From NCBI RefSeq assembly GCF_023898315.1, contig NC_064619.1:501552594-501616593 (forward strand): DNA of 64,000 nt, written 5' to 3'. Positions 10,745 through 23,053 of this stretch are shown piece by piece. The translations under genes were made by a program, and so were the position numbers. Source of the stretch: Schistocerca nitens. Its lineage: Eukaryota; Arthropoda; Insecta; Orthoptera; Acrididae. How positions within the stretch are numbered: the first letter of the stretch is position 1; each line of letters begins with the position of its first letter. The notes below the pieces were generated by a model. That model did no database searches, had not been told where the DNA came from, and saw nothing but the letters and a program-made list of their open reading frames with translations.

Positions 10745-11085
10745 GTAGTATATTTACAATGCATTTAAACTGAGCAATTCCCACACTGATTTGTAAACAA
10801 TAGTAGATACACATAAGTCTGCAAAACAAAATGCAATGAAACCAGCTTCTGTTTTATTTGAAACAAAAACAAATTTAGGAACACTACCCCACCCAATATT
10901 ATGGATGTGAGCAGGAGGCAATCACAGTAAGACTAACATATTTACAACACAATTCAAATGGTGCAATACACATCAGAAGCCATAATCAGAAGCGCACAGT
11001 GATGAAACCAACTTCTGTTAACTATGAAATCAAAACAGACATGGAACACTAAAAATCAGCCAATAAGAAAGTGAGATGCATGACA
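10745..11085 (+). repeat. Degenerate tandem duplication, unit about 170-180 bp
   Basis: Two adjacent units share the order 'tatttacaa..caattc', 'acacat', 'atgaaaccarcttctgtt', 'gaaatcaaaa/gaaacaaaaa', 'ggaacact' and 'cccaata/agccaata'. Similarity is patchy, so the duplication is old. No coding content seen. Confidence 0.5.
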
Positions 11086-11406
11086 GTGAACCAGGGGTGT
11101 GTTACCAGAAGTCTGATATGAATTTCATTCCCATGCACTCCCAGCTTCTTCAGTTTGACAACGAAACTCAGCAGTTGTCAACAAATGTGCCATGATTGTA
11201 ACGGACTCATTTATGTCATTTTGGCATCACTTCCGAGTGATTAAAGATCACATAGGAGGGTATGTAAGAGTGATTTTGTGTCATCATGACAAAAATATTT
11301 CCATTACTGCCACATCACACCATAAAGCAGAGTGCACTCTCAGGGGATGGCAGTCGGAAGACTTTTTTGAAATCAAGCCTCACTTGTCGATATTGACTTT
11401 CAAGAG

Positions 11407-11694
11407 GTGGCCGTTGTTTGTGATCTTATGAGACATAAAAGAAAATATCGTAAAAAAGACTACTACATACACCTCCCTCCGAGTGCCAGGCTAATAAGTG
11501 GAAAACTGTACACACTGTTTCAAAAACTTCAACAATACCAAAAGCAACTTTTTTTTAAATATTTCCAAATGAGTGTTGAAAGTTCTGATGAATTACTTTG
11601 CATTTTACCAGCATTAACATACATAAATATGATCTTGAGGTTGCCTGTCCCAACTGAACACAAGTTGTACCAAGAGCTTAAAACTGCTATTTGA
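11407..11694 (+). pseudogene. PIF/Harbinger (HARBI1-like) transposase, N-terminal fragment
   Basis: The 95-codon frame begins in a KRKYRKKDYYIHLPPSAR box (normally WVHPINxxR), then GKLYTLFQKLQQYQKQLF, then FKYFQMSVESSDELL (normally FxxYFRMSxxTFDELL), and ends with PVPTEHKLYQEL in place of the usual IxPEERLAxTLRFLA. This is the N-terminal region of Harbinger-type nucleases. The DDE catalytic domain does not follow. A 79-codon frame upstream (11192-11431) shows no known motif. Confidence 0.55.
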
Positions 11695-11699
11695 CTGAT

Positions 11700-12937
11700 T
11701 TCTAAACGACCGTTAATTTTCAAATTGCTTTTCCACTTCCTCTATAACAATATCATTAACAATATCATCTTCAAGCACAGCCCTGTTGTGTGAAGATGTT
11801 GATGCCATAATTGCCTGCCACTTTGCTGTTAGTCAGAAAACAAATGGGGACTGGAGGGCCCAGTTAGAGTGACAAGTTTGTCAACTGGGCATGTCCAGCA
11901 ATAAAAACCTAGTGAAGCAGTAATAGTCTTGTCATGGGTTTTTTCTCAGGTCAGTGGACAGAAGTGTTACCCTGTGTAAGGGGTCCATAGGCCCTTACTA
12001 TAAGTTTGCACTCGGCACAGGTCGACAGGGCAAACTATCTATTAGTGTGTCGTGTGGCGAGAGCGATTGTAGAGTTGAGTTGGTTCCCGTGTGGCGGGCC
12101 GAGCTGTGCGGAAGCCAGCAGTTGTTGTAATGCAAGGTTTATCGACAAAGGGAGTGGCCATCGCCGCGGTTTAACCCCTTTGTGTTAGAATAATACGGGA
12201 AAGTGATAAAGTATAATTACGAGAGTGATCCGTGATATTTCTGTGCCGTTATTTTGATTTCACATCTACCACGCCGGCATTTATTTTGGATTTGCAGTGT
12301 TGGATTGCAGAGATTGTATTAGCGTGTGACGAATATGAATAACGAAGAAGCCTGTGCTGAGATTAGCCGTTATTAAAAGTGTATGATGAAGGCAGTGGCT
12401 GTCTCCTTTTTCTTGTGTTTTTGAGATGTTGGCGTTCTTCTTGTCACCAGACATTTCATTATTACAGCATTTGAGAAGGACAAAATGGAATGTAACAACT
12501 CTGCAGCAGTCCCTTCCGATTGCCAGCCCCATTAGATACACGGTCACATTAATTAATAATTTTTTTTTGGGCTGCTGTTCAGATCCCGATCGAGCGGGAT
12601 ACATAAAATCGGAGTGTTACACCTGTCATCACATTGCAATATGCGTGCATCTAAGTGAATATCCACAGACTGAACAAGAGTGACGAAACAGTCATGATGA
12701 CAAAATTCACATGTGCATGCTAGCCCTAATGCTTCCCAGTAATTTGGTCACAAACATATGTGATGACTCTACCATAATAAGCATGAACTCAGATAGTTTC
12801 ATGCATGGCTGTCTTGACTTAGACGCTGTAGCTACGTAAGGCGGGTTACCTTGAACGGCTTCGCCTGGCTGCCGCTGGGCCGTGGAGGATCGCGCTAAGT
12901 TTTAACTAAGCACGATCCGCTGTGAAAAATACTTCCG
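11700..12937 (+). other. Locally GC-richer block without a recognisable gene
   Basis: From about 11985 the composition changes to more C+G and many CpGs, unlike the AT-rich flanks. A short palindrome (cccgatcgagcgggat) lies at 12586-12601. Open frames are short: 12006-12188, 12426-12683 and, on minus, 12281-12604. The composition would fit an LTR and 5' leader of a retroelement or a gene-like promoter region feeding the ORF at 12938. I have no decisive evidence for either. Confidence 0.35.
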
Positions 12938-13459
12938 ATGGCGGCGACGTCCTTCCAGTCGGCCGCAGATTGGCTGGCTGGGCTCTTATCAGTAGCCACA
13001 TCCGCTGGGGGCCCAGTCTCGCTGCTGAGGCCACAGCAGGCTCATTCGACTCGTGGCAGCCGCACAGTACAGACAGCCATGCCGTTCTGTCGGAGAAGAT
13101 ACAGAAGGAGAATGAGACTTCCAGTTTACAAGAATGTAGACACGTTTGACATGAAACCCAAGCAAACAGAACGACAACAACTACTTGGAGGACCTATTAC
13201 TTTTGTAGGATGTAAGATTAATTTCTCCTGCACAACTACAGAGGTTGTGAGTGGTAATTCTTGGCTCACAATTGCTGTACTACGAGGAGGTGATTCACCA
13301 CTTGGAGGACTTGAGAGATTCAAACTTACAAAACAAATGAAATTTACTGTTTTCCTCCAGTGCAATATTTTGGATTTAAACAAATCTTCCTCTCATGTAT
13401 GGACTAATTATATTCCAAATAGAATAGATTTAATATTGTTCAGAATTAATAAAATTTGA
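12938..13459 (+). CDS. Unidentified 173-codon ORF with an arginine-rich patch
   Basis: The frame opens at an ATG in GC-rich sequence and ends in AT-rich sequence. I do not recognise the product. Residues 1-47 are Ala/Ser-rich. About residues 48-58 form a basic patch (MPFCRRRYRRR) at an internal Met near 13079, which could be the true start. Residues about 85-125 contain hydrophobic beta-like stretches (GPITFVGCKINFSC and SWLTIAVLRGG). The last 35 residues lie in a repeat also found, inverted, near 18.2-18.3 kb, so the C-terminus may be chance read-through. An Arg-rich start followed by beta strands recalls capsid proteins of small circular ssDNA viruses, but no diagnostic motif supports that. 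It could be a chance ORF. Confidence 0.3.
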   Translation: MAATSFQSAADWLAGLLSVATSAGGPVSLLRPQQAHSTRGSRTVQTAMPFCRRRYRRRMRLPVYKNVDTFDMKPKQTERQQLLGGPITFVGCKINFSCTTTEVVSGNSWLTIAVLRGGDSPLGGLERFKLTKQMKFTVFLQCNILDLNKSSSHVWTNYIPNRIDLILFRINKI

Positions 13460-14410
13460 AAGCACTTTCAAAATAATTATTATGTTATACAGATTTTGCG
13501 GTGATAATTAGCAATAAAAATAATGTGTTAGCAGAAATGATAATTGTGTTGGAACTGTCATATGTTTTTCATACATTACATGTCATATGTTGTAAAATAT
13601 GAGACAGTACTGAATATTAATCTTAAATAATACCAGTAATTGTAAACACTATTAGATTAAGATTATTGAAAGTGGCATGATAAATAGAAGTAAACAATCC
13701 TGAGAAAGATTACAAACAAAGTTTCTAGAAGCAGTTTTAATCAACGAGCCTAGGAGCATACTACAACTCTCTACATATTGCTTCCTTACAAATAGCAAGG
13801 AGGAGATCAAATTAATTAAAGAGCACACAGAGGTATCTAAAAAGTCATTTTGCTGACAGTCAGTTCATGAATTGAGCTGTAAGAAGCTCTAATAATTGGT
13901 GCAGTGGGAAGTACTCTATGCAAAACACTTCCAGTGGTCTGCGAAGCATGGGTGTAGATGTAAGTTCACAACACTGTGGTTATATCTCACACTGGTATAA
14001 TGGCACGAAATTGTTAACTGAAGTATGAGTGAAAAAAAAAATAAATAAAAAAAAGAAAAGAAAGACTGTCTGTGGCGACAGACTGATCTGTAGCATCTAG
14101 GTTAACTTGGAATGTGACAGTCAGGTTGTGAGTTGGTTAAGCCAACAAATGTGATAGTGGAAAACCTGTCCGTGGTGGTTGACTGCTCTCTACATTAATT
14201 TGTCTAAGCTACATTGGAAGGTGAAATTTCACTTGTATGTTAAATAATAATCACTCCATGAGAAATGTGTTTCAAGTGCTTTTTCTTAAATATTGAATTA
14301 TATACTCATGTGACGTGTGTGTGGGCATGTATCCCAACGTAAAATTTTCATTTCTCCCCTGAATGGGAACTGAGCTATCAGATACAGCAGTGATATATTT
14401 TTCATTTCAT
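13355..14410 (+). repeat. Interspersed repeat, left member of an inverted pair
   Basis: About 1.05 kb matches the complement of 17066-18310 at very roughly 80-85% by eye, from 'caatattttggatttaaac' to 'cagtgatat.tttttcatt'. Conserved landmarks are the AT-rich middle, 'cctaggagcatactacaactctctacatattgcttc', and two 'cctgtcygtggtg..gactg' blocks about 115 bp apart. Part of it (13730-13970) resembles, from memory, the 3' region of an abundant orthopteran non-LTR family. This copy has no SINE at the site where its partner does. Confidence 0.8.
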
Positions 14411-15694
14411 TTTACCCAGAGAAGCCAATGTAAAGGTGAAATTCTCCAAATTTTCAATATTATTTAAACTGAAATGTAAAAAGATATTTACAAAATTACC
14501 CACATCAGTTTCAGTGTGTCACAAAAACAAACAGGTGCAAGTTATGTGTTGGACTCTTTCACATTTCATATATTCATATATTTCTATAACATAAAACAAC
14601 ATTTCTCCATTCATCCTGCACTTATATTAATTTGCAAGCAAAACTATCGTAAATACAGAGTGAATGTTGGTGACAACAGACAGTTTTGAAACTTATATTA
14701 GTTCAGCCAATGTGAAAGCTCAGTTTCCATAATGTCATAATGGTGTCACCCTTAGTGGGAAGACAAAAAGGAAAGAAAATCATTCAATTCAGATTTCAAG
14801 ACTCATGTTAGAGATTAGGAGTCATCTCACAGTGACAGTAGACTATTGTGTTTATCAAAAAAGAGAGAAGCTATGAGTAGTGCCATTACACTGAACAAGA
14901 GTCTGGTATCTACCAACAAAGAAAGCTGTTATGGCAGCAATGGAAGTGGTGAGAAAATCAGCATGAGGAATAATGTTGAAATCAAAATGGTACTCAGACT
15001 GCACACAACAAACTAACAATAAATCATAATTTTCGAGACATAGATAAGTACAGTAAAGGAACCACCATATTTCATGTGACTAATTTTGAAAAAAAAAAAA
15101 AAATGCTGTGAGTTGGAACAAACCTAGAAGAGAGTGGACTGAAACATGTTTTAGAGATTATCAAACGGTTGGCAGGAAGTATATAATAGCAAAAATACAA
15201 ACCTATATTAGGCAACGTAAAACTGATAAAGAGGGGCCGTGTATTCTGCTATGTGAAAAAGAAGATACACTCTACTTTCTGTGTTGCAGCATATTTAAGC
15301 AAAGCAACAGTGGTAGAATCCACAAAAACAACAGATTCCAAGGAATAATTTCGCAGTATGACTGTTTCTGTCTGTATGGGTACAAAGAATCCAAGAACCT
15401 CACCATAAATCACAAATAACTTTCAAGGAAACATCTACTGAAGCAAATATAAAGGCAATTCAAAAAACAAGCCTGCTATTAAAAGGTACAACTGTGACAT
15501 AAATGCAAGTGAAACATCACCAATAAGAATATTTTTAATATGTATGGGGCAAACTATAGATGGCCAAGTACTTATTGGTGTATTTTATTAATGGTACATG
15601 CACAAATGTAATCATTTATGAGTTGGCATTGCAGAGACAAGCTGCACAATTCATGAAATACATAAATAAGTTTGATCATGCACTGGTGCTGCTG
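14411..15694. other. AT-rich sequence, nothing recognised
   Basis: One 103-codon plus frame (15108-15419) has no motif I know and is probably chance or a decayed element. A short A-run lies near 15090. Confidence 0.4.
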
Positions 15695-15751
15695 CTCACA
15701 GTGTGGTATCGGTTGCCTGAAACTGCAGTCGTGTAAGTGAGTTGTGTTTGC

Positions 15752-15802
<51 letters not shown>

Positions 15803-15935
15803 TGTCTATTGTTGACAAAGGCGAGTGGCCAAAAGCTTTAATTGTGAGAGTCTTTTTGTTGTGCCGATCTGTGACTCAGCATCTGTGCTATATAGTGAGT
15901 AACTACTTTCCTTCTCATAGTATTGATAAATAAGT
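15695..15935 (+). repeat. PLE-type terminal repeat fragment with GA microsatellite
   Basis: A GA tract of about 23 units (15754-15800) is followed by 'tgtgtctattgttgacaaagg', 'ggccaaaagcttt', 'cagcatctgtgctatatagtgag' and the end 'tttccttctcatagtattg'. The end matches the complement of the 35-bp fragment at 9849-9883. 'ttgacaaaggc..ggccaaaagc' is a worn version of the CUGANGA-stem II-GAAA layout, as in the PLE arms at 3.3 kb and 60.3 kb. The left boundary near 15695 is approximate. No target duplication was found. Confidence 0.6.
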
Positions 15936-17065
15936 TTTGTTCCTCTTTGCTTTCTCCATGTACGTTCAGATAAATAAGAATCAAACAACTCTTTGCACTG
16001 CCTTGTTCGTGGCAACTATCTTTTAATTGCAGACCATGTTCCTTCCATGTTGTTTGTATGTGCTCTAGTTTGTAGATGTTTGAAATAAAGTATAGGTGCA
16101 TGAACCCTTCATCTTAAAGGCACCTATAGAAACTGAAACAATCAGACATCATCACTGTCCCAGGTAGTATATTTTCTTAATTATCTCCAAATGTACTTCT
16201 ATCAATTTTTCTTGAACAACACAAAAAAGTACTTGTTAATGCTTCTCTCAGTACCACTGAATGTCCATCATCCTGGTGCATTATAGGCTTTCTCAGTTTA
16301 TTCTTTTATTTTATTTTTATTCATTCATTTATTTGTTTATTGACAAATAAAAATTAATCAGCATTCACAGTCACATATTTTCCAGCAAGTTTTTCATTGT
16401 TTTCGAAACATGCAGCAATACAAACTACCCTACAGTATTCTTTCCAATAAAAAAAGAGATTGATTGCCAAGTTGTGGCTTGTAACAAATGTATTTGCTGT
16501 TACATTCATATACCCAAAAGTATATCAACTGTAAAATGGTACTTATCGGTAGTTTGCTACCTTTTTTCACCGAACATTGTTTCTCATTCCCATCCTTCCC
16601 TTTTATCGAACACTTCCATATGAATCCACTACTTCAACTCTTCTTTGTTCCAGCTTCATTGCTGCCTGGCACATGTCACACTTACTTTCTTTCACAATGA
16701 ATCCACTCACCATATACCAATCTAGAATAGAACTTATCGTCATTCAGGCTATGCAGAAACATCAGAACAATGCACTGGCTCATTTTGGAAGGCAACAGAA
16801 ATGCTTGTGACTTCTTTGAACCAAACAGTATTTGAAATGTGCCAAACTTTTCCCGAGTCAAAAGAAGCCATAGACAATGCAACTGACATCACAAAAAAAG
16901 CAAAGATTGAAGATTTAGAGGTAATAACTCCAAATAATTACACACTGTATTATACAAAAGACTACACTATATGTCAGTAATACATCACTGCAAGATGCAG
17001 CACACTTTTACAGACTTAAATTACAAAATGAAAGCAACAGAAGTCTGATTCACTATGCTATACAT
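15936..17065. other. AT-rich sequence, nothing recognised
   Basis: Short frames at 16488-16700 and 16577-16810 show no motif. No repeat shared with other parts of the window was seen. Confidence 0.4.
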
Positions 17066-18310
17066 GTAATGAAAAAGATATCACTGTTATATCAAATGGT
17101 TCAAATGGCTCTGAGCACTATGGGACTTAACATCTGAGGTCATCAGTCCCCTAGAACTTAGAACTACTTAAACCTAACTAACCTAAGGACATCACACACA
17201 TCCATGCCCGAAGCAGGATTCAAACCTGCGACCATAGCGGTCGCGCGGTTCCACACTGTAGCGCCTAGAACCGCTCGGCCACAACGGCCGGCACTGTTAT
17301 ATCTGTTAACTCAATTCTCTTTTAGGGAATAAAGGAAATTTTACACTATGATACAGGTCTAGATATGTCAGATTGGCTATAAAATTCAATATTTAAGCAC
17401 AAGCACTTCTAACATCTTCAAATGGAATAATTATTACTTAACATCTAGCAGTTGAAATTTCAACTTCTGACCTAGCCTAGGAAAATTAAGGTACAGTCCA
17501 GTCTGTCACCACAGACAGGTTTTCTGCTATCATATTTGTGACTTCATCAACCAAACTGTCCCATTTCAACCTTACCTAGATGTTACAGATCAGTCTGTCA
17601 CCACAAAAAGTTTTTTCGCACTGACACCTATGTTAACAATTTCATGCTAGGTAGCCATAGGGTCATGAATCTACATCTCCATCCATACTTTAAAAACCAC
17701 TCTGAAGTGCTTTGTGTGGGGTACTTCCCATTGTACCAGTCAGCCGAGTTTCTTACAGTTCCATTAACGAACTGACTGTCAGAAGAATGACTTTTTAGAT
17801 ACCTCTCTGTGCTCTGTAATTAATTTAATCCCCTCCTTGCTATCCCTAATGAAGCAATATGCAGAGAGTTGTAGTATATTCCTAGGCTCATCATTTAAAG
17901 TTGCTTTTAGAAACTTGGTAGGCTTTCTCAGGATTGTTTGCTTCTACTTGTTATGATATTTTCACTAACCTTAATCTAGTAGTGTTTACAAATACTGGTA
18001 TTTTTAATATTCATATGCTGTCTCATATTTTATAACACATGACATGTAATGCATGAAAAACATATGATAGTTCTGAAACAATTATCATTTCCACTAATAT
18101 ATCATTTTTATTGCTAATTGTCACTGTAAAATCTGCTTAACATAATAACATAACGAAGACACTACTAAAATTGCATCAAAAGTGTTTCCTAATTTTATTA
18201 ATTCTGAATAATGTATAATCTATTCCCTTTGGAATATAATTAATTCATAAATGATTTGAGGATCTGTTTAAATCCAAAATATTGTGCTGAAGGGAAACAG
18301 TAAATCTTTT
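17066..18310 (-). repeat. Interspersed repeat, right member of the inverted pair (SINE-interrupted)
   Basis: Complement of this stretch aligns with 13355-14410. It contains a SINE (17093-17291) that the left member lacks, so the left member shows the empty site. The arms are separated by about 2.65 kb of unrelated sequence, which argues for two independent insertions rather than one hairpin element. Confidence 0.8.
17093..17291 (-). mobile_element. tRNA-derived SINE (family 1) with 11-bp target duplication
   Basis: Flanked by cactgttatat at 17082-17092 and 17292-17302. On the minus strand the head carries RNA polymerase III promoter boxes: box A (gtggccgagcggttctagg, complement of 17264-17282) and box B (ggtttgaatcct family, complement of 17215-17226). 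The tail ends in 'gagccatttgaacc'. Two related copies are at 52572-52773 and 49898-49990. Confidence 0.95.
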
Positions 18311-19919
18311 GTTTCGAATATTTCCATCTTTCTTCACCAGCAGCTCTGCAACTGCAACAAGCTACTTAAGTTTACACTTATTCCAGTATAGGTACCACAT
18401 ACTTTTCGTTTTTTCTTAAGGTCTGGCATTTCCTCAAACACAGATGTGAGAAATGTCATATTATTTCTGATTGGCTACTCTCAACCAATATGTTATTTCT
18501 TATAGCTCGAGACATGTTCTCAGTCTTGTTGCCAACCTATGATTCATATTTTGGAGAATATAGTAATAATTATTTAGTCATGTTAAATAAGTGTGTAAAA
18601 ACCATATGTCTGACCCAAGGAAACATGAAGTTATATGTAGTAGTTACTATCACATGAGTAAAGTGCACACAGTGCATGTCGGCAGTTTATTCCTTGGAAC
18701 TTCTGAACTGAGAGTTCCACTATTCTTTGAGGTGTTCTTTAATTAAGTTTGACATTTATTCTTTAATCTTGTAGTTCCAATTAGAAAAAGAAGTAATTAT
18801 AGTCTCCTGAAGCTTATTATTTCATCTGTATGTGGAATAAGACAAAGCAGATTCACTATAAAGTGGTGGACACACAATCAAATAGAAATATACAAACCAA
18901 TAAGCAGAGCAAAATAACATCATCAGGGCAGAGACCACACAGAAGCACACAGAAAAACAGTGAACAGACCTAGGTTATGACATCCAGAGACTATAATTGG
19001 CAACAGAGGAGCAAAATACTTCAGTGGTGAGCCCACATATGACAGGTGGTAGAAGATGTGCAACAACAGGCACACTACAACTGAAAGTGTGCACACCACA
19101 GATTCTGTTAGATAAACCAGAACTACAGTTTGTGATGCATGAGTTAGCATTTGAATAAAATGAGATAGAGTATGAATGCATGAAGGTCGCCAAGGCAGTG
19201 AACACATGAGATGCTAGAGCAGCTGCAGTTGGCACAGATATCTTACTCAGGCCCCCAACAGATCTGCAACACATGTGTTTAAAAAGGTATTAATCAGCAG
19301 AATGTGTAAACCACTACATGTGCAATGGCTGTTGAATAGTGAACAAATGGGAGACAGGACGTCTTCTGAGTATTGTTGACACTTGTGGGGTACCACCAGC
19401 GAAATATGCATACCAGATATCATGCTGAGGCATATGTGGTTGGCACTCTTGCCTGGAATGGTCAAGGCAGCAGTGGTGACTTGTGGAGAACAGGGGGTCA
19501 AAGTGTTAATAACAGTGGCTGACAAAGTTTAGACAATGCCAGACAATACATGAGTGGCATGTGTAATAATGGTAATGGATGGTTGGAGGCAACAAAAGAA
19601 CACATCAGTACAAGAAGGACAGCAAGTAGATTTGACAAAACCACTGCAAGAGTTTACAGGTCAAGTTAAAGCCAAGTGTCACACTTACTGGAGAGCAAGA
19701 GGAACTCATATGGGTGAAAGGCAAGAAACAATGATATTACCAGAGTTACTTAACAAGAGCAGATATGTTGGTATCATCAGCAGTTTGGTGATAGAGTAAC
19801 AAAATGTATACCACCATGTGCATACCCAAATGTCAGCAACAGCCAGCAGTAGGCACAGCAGACCACAATACACAACAATAGTGCCTACAGTGTGGAGCTG
19901 AATACATTGAGGGACAAAG
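18311..19919. other. Mostly AT-rich sequence, nothing firmly recognised
   Basis: From about 18.9 kb the text has a coding-like composition on the plus strand (for example 19554-19799), just upstream of a Gypsy protease relic. It may be the decayed gag part of the same element, but I see no capsid motif or zinc knuckle. Confidence 0.35.
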
Positions 19920-19923
19920 TACA

Positions 19924-21710
19924 GTGAGTAATTTGACCAGCTTACCCACACAATCACAGAGATTGTGTGCCCAATACACGAGTTCAGGCTGCTATTATGT
20001 AACTGACTCAGAATCAAATGTTAGTGCGCTGCCACTCAGTGACTGTCAGACTACAATCTTATCACTGCCAACACACCTAGCAGTGGCAAATAAGTTACTA
20101 ATAAATACTTGCAGTATTTGTAATTTGGAGTTATATTTGGGATTTTGTCACAGTTGCTGGTGGAATTTTGTGCTTTCAGAGTTATCAGAGGCCATATTGT
20201 GTGTTGGTTACTTGTGCCACCTGAAGATTGAAGTAAATATTAACAAAATGCAGATTAAGAATGTTCACCATATAATCACAAGTACGCTTGGATGAAGCAC
20301 ATGTCTCACCATGGGCTGCACGCACAGTGAGGTCACACAGGGGAAAAAAGCCAGCACAATGGCACTTATTCCGAATTAGTTGCACAACACACTGTACCAC
20401 ATTCATACTATGCCTGGTCAGCCAGTATCACAATGACCTTGAAGATTAGCCCCAGTTTGTTTTATAGTGGCCAAGACTAAATCTGAGGCTTCGCTTATAG
20501 CAGGTGCCCTATGTCGATCTGACAGGCGACATCCATGGAAAAAGAAAAACGTATGTGGAGGCCTTGTAGTGACTGCTGGATGCTAATGCCTGTACAGTCT
20601 GAAATATTGTATCCCGGCTAAGACACAAGTTGAAAATATGGTCACTATTTTTTATTTACTTAAATTTGCCATATTTCGTGACAGTACCTTTTCCGTTAGA
20701 CATTTGCAAGGCGATATTAGTCATGGCTTCAGTTGTCTAAGTATGATTCCACAATGCATCTTTGTCGGCTGCAGAAAAGACGTGGTTCAACGTGTTTGCC
20801 TCATTTTGGTGTTTCAAATACCATTTCTTCAAATATAGTTTCTTTTTTTATGGTTAATACAAAAAAATAGCAACATAATTCAAAATTATTTATGACGGTG
20901 ACCTTCACATTGTTCTTCCATCAACATACACCAAGAGTTAGCTGCCGAGTGCCGACTGACTATAGTCAAAGACGACTCCAGCATCAAAGATATTTTACAC
21001 AACACACAAGCTTCCACTTGTAATCAGTCTCTTTGCTATTCTTCGATACATTTACTAATAGTAATCAATATGCTTTCACTCTCAAAAACATAAGTAAATT
21101 AACATATAATAAGGCAAATTACAATAAATTCTGACAAAAAAGTATTAAAAAAACATTTACAATTTGGTATCGACAAATACAGTAAAAAAAAAAAAAAAAA
21201 AAAAAAAACATCTCCCAGATCCATTACAAGTCCCAGCTCATTAATCAGTATTCAACATCAGGTTTTTCGCCATTGAGCTGGCATGGGCACCATTATTTAG
21301 TCACTCACTGCAAAAAGGTGTACTACCAGATATCAGTTGCAGAAGGAGACTTACCGAAGACAGTTGTCATTAGGGTTTATTGAGCAAATCTAGAAACTAT
21401 TTGGCCTCAAGAACACAATGTATATGTGGCAGTGGTTTACAGATGAGGTGCTAAGAAGGTTGCAGTGTTGGTTTGCTAACCTGGATGACATCTTGGTGTT
21501 CTCAGAGTTGAAGTAGAAACATGAAGGGCACCTCAAGGCTGTTTTTGAGTGAATTAACAAATTCGGCATAGTGATCAGTCAGGTGAAGTGCACATTCTGA
21601 CAACAGTTAGTGACATTTCTGGGGCATGCAGTGTCAGCAGATAGAATATGCCTCCTCAGAGATGAAGAAATACCATGGCTAACTGATCAACAGCTTAGAG
21701 ATTTTAAGGG
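19924..21710 (+). pseudogene. Gypsy-type pol relic Z1 (protease, RT pieces)
   Basis: The frame 19924-20295 holds a retropepsin-like stretch: YVTDSESNVSALPLSD, in which the catalytic DTG/DSG has decayed to DSE, then LGFCHSCWWNFVLSEL and YLCHLKIEVN (normally GxDFLRHFxIxVD). Around 20470-20600 an RT-entry segment is legible in shifting frames (KTKSEASLIAG, CRSDRRHPWKKK). At 21415-21670 the palm motif reads FANLDDILVFSE (catalytic DD), followed by LVTFLGHAVSA. About 600 bp of unrelated sequence separates the two RT pieces. There are multiple stops. No LTRs were identified. Confidence 0.75.
20640..21230. other. Insertion of unknown type within relic Z1, ending in an A-run
   Basis: Sequence between the two RT pieces of Z1 has no match elsewhere in the window. 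It ends in a run of about 26 A residues (near 21184-21209), which would suit the poly(A) tail of a retroposed sequence on the plus strand. No ORF longer than 66 codons was seen, and I could not define a target duplication. Confidence 0.4.
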
Positions 21711-22150
21711 TAGTAAATTTCTACTAGCAACACCTGCCAAGACTGGATGACATTGTAGCAAAGCAAGCTGGGACCCATTCCCATTTTGTTTTATTTGCCC
21801 CCTTAAATGATATTATTTTTGCTTCCTTAATTATCATTAGTGTTAGTGAGTGATGAGCCACAACATAAAGCTGTCATTCTGTAATTTCAAGAATAAGACT
21901 AGGCTGAGTTTTACTAAATTACGTTAGTCACAATAATTTCCTGATTAATTTGAATCATTTCAAGTAACTAATTTTGCTAAGGCTCAGTTCAATTAGCTAA
22001 CAAAATTATTTCCTATTCCAGTCATATTGTTGGCATGTAAACAGATGTAATTACTATATTACTGATAAAGTTAGGAATATAACCCATAGAAATCCTTAAA
22101 TTATTCATGTAGTTGATTTCCAAAACATGGTAGGAGCATCAGCACTTAAC
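21711..22150. other. AT-rich sequence, nothing recognised
   Basis: No coding motif seen. It ends at a TA next to the putative end of the next transposon (22153). Confidence 0.4.
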
Positions 22151-23053
22151 TACAGGGTTATTACAAATGATTGACGCGATTTTGCAGCTCTACAATAACT
22201 TTATTATTTGAGATATTTTCACAATGCTTTGCACACATATACAAAAACTCAAAGTTTTTTTAGGCATTCACAAATGTTCGATATGTGCCCCTTTAGTGAT
22301 TCGGCAGACATCAAGCCGATAATCAAGTTCCTCCCACACTCAGCGCAGCATGTCCCCATCAATGAGTTCAAAAGCATCGTTGATGCGAGCTCGCAGTTCT
22401 GGCACGTTTCTTGGTAGAGGAGGTTTAAACACTCAATCTTTCACATAACCCCACAGAAAGAAATTGCATGAAGTTAAGTCGGGAGAGCATGGAGGCCATG
22501 ACATGAATTGCTGATCATGACCTCCACCACAACCGATCCATCGGTTTTTCAATCTCCTGTTTAAGAAATGCCGAACATCATGATGGAAATGCGGTGGAGC
22601 ACCATCCTGTTGAAAGATGAAGTCGACGCTGTCGGTCTCCAGTTGTAGCATGAGCCAATTTTCCAGCATGTCCAGATACACGTGTCCTGTAACGTTTTTT
22701 TTGCAGAAGAAAAAGGGGCCATAAACTTTAAACCGTGAGATTGCACAAAACACATTAACTTTTGGTGAATTGCGAATTTGCTGCACGAATGCGTGAGGAT
22801 TCTCTACCACCCAGATTCGCACATTGTGTCTGTTCACTTCACCATTAAGAAAAAATGTTGCATCATCACTGAAAACAAGTTTCGCACTGAACGCATCCTC
22901 TTCCATGAGCTGTTGCAACCCCGCCAAAAATTCAAAGTGTTTGACTTTGTCATCGGGTGTCAGGGCTTGTAGCAATTGTAAACGGTAAGGCTTCTGCTTT
23001 AGCCTTTTCCGTAAGATTTTCCAAACCGTCGGCTGTGGTACATTTAGCTCCCT

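Noticed and set aside
13355-18310. A single giant hairpin transposon spanning 13.3-18.3 kb
   Set aside because: The arms match but no target duplication or terminal motif flanks the whole span, and part of the arm resembles the 3' end of a dispersed retroelement. Two separate insertions in opposite orientation are simpler.
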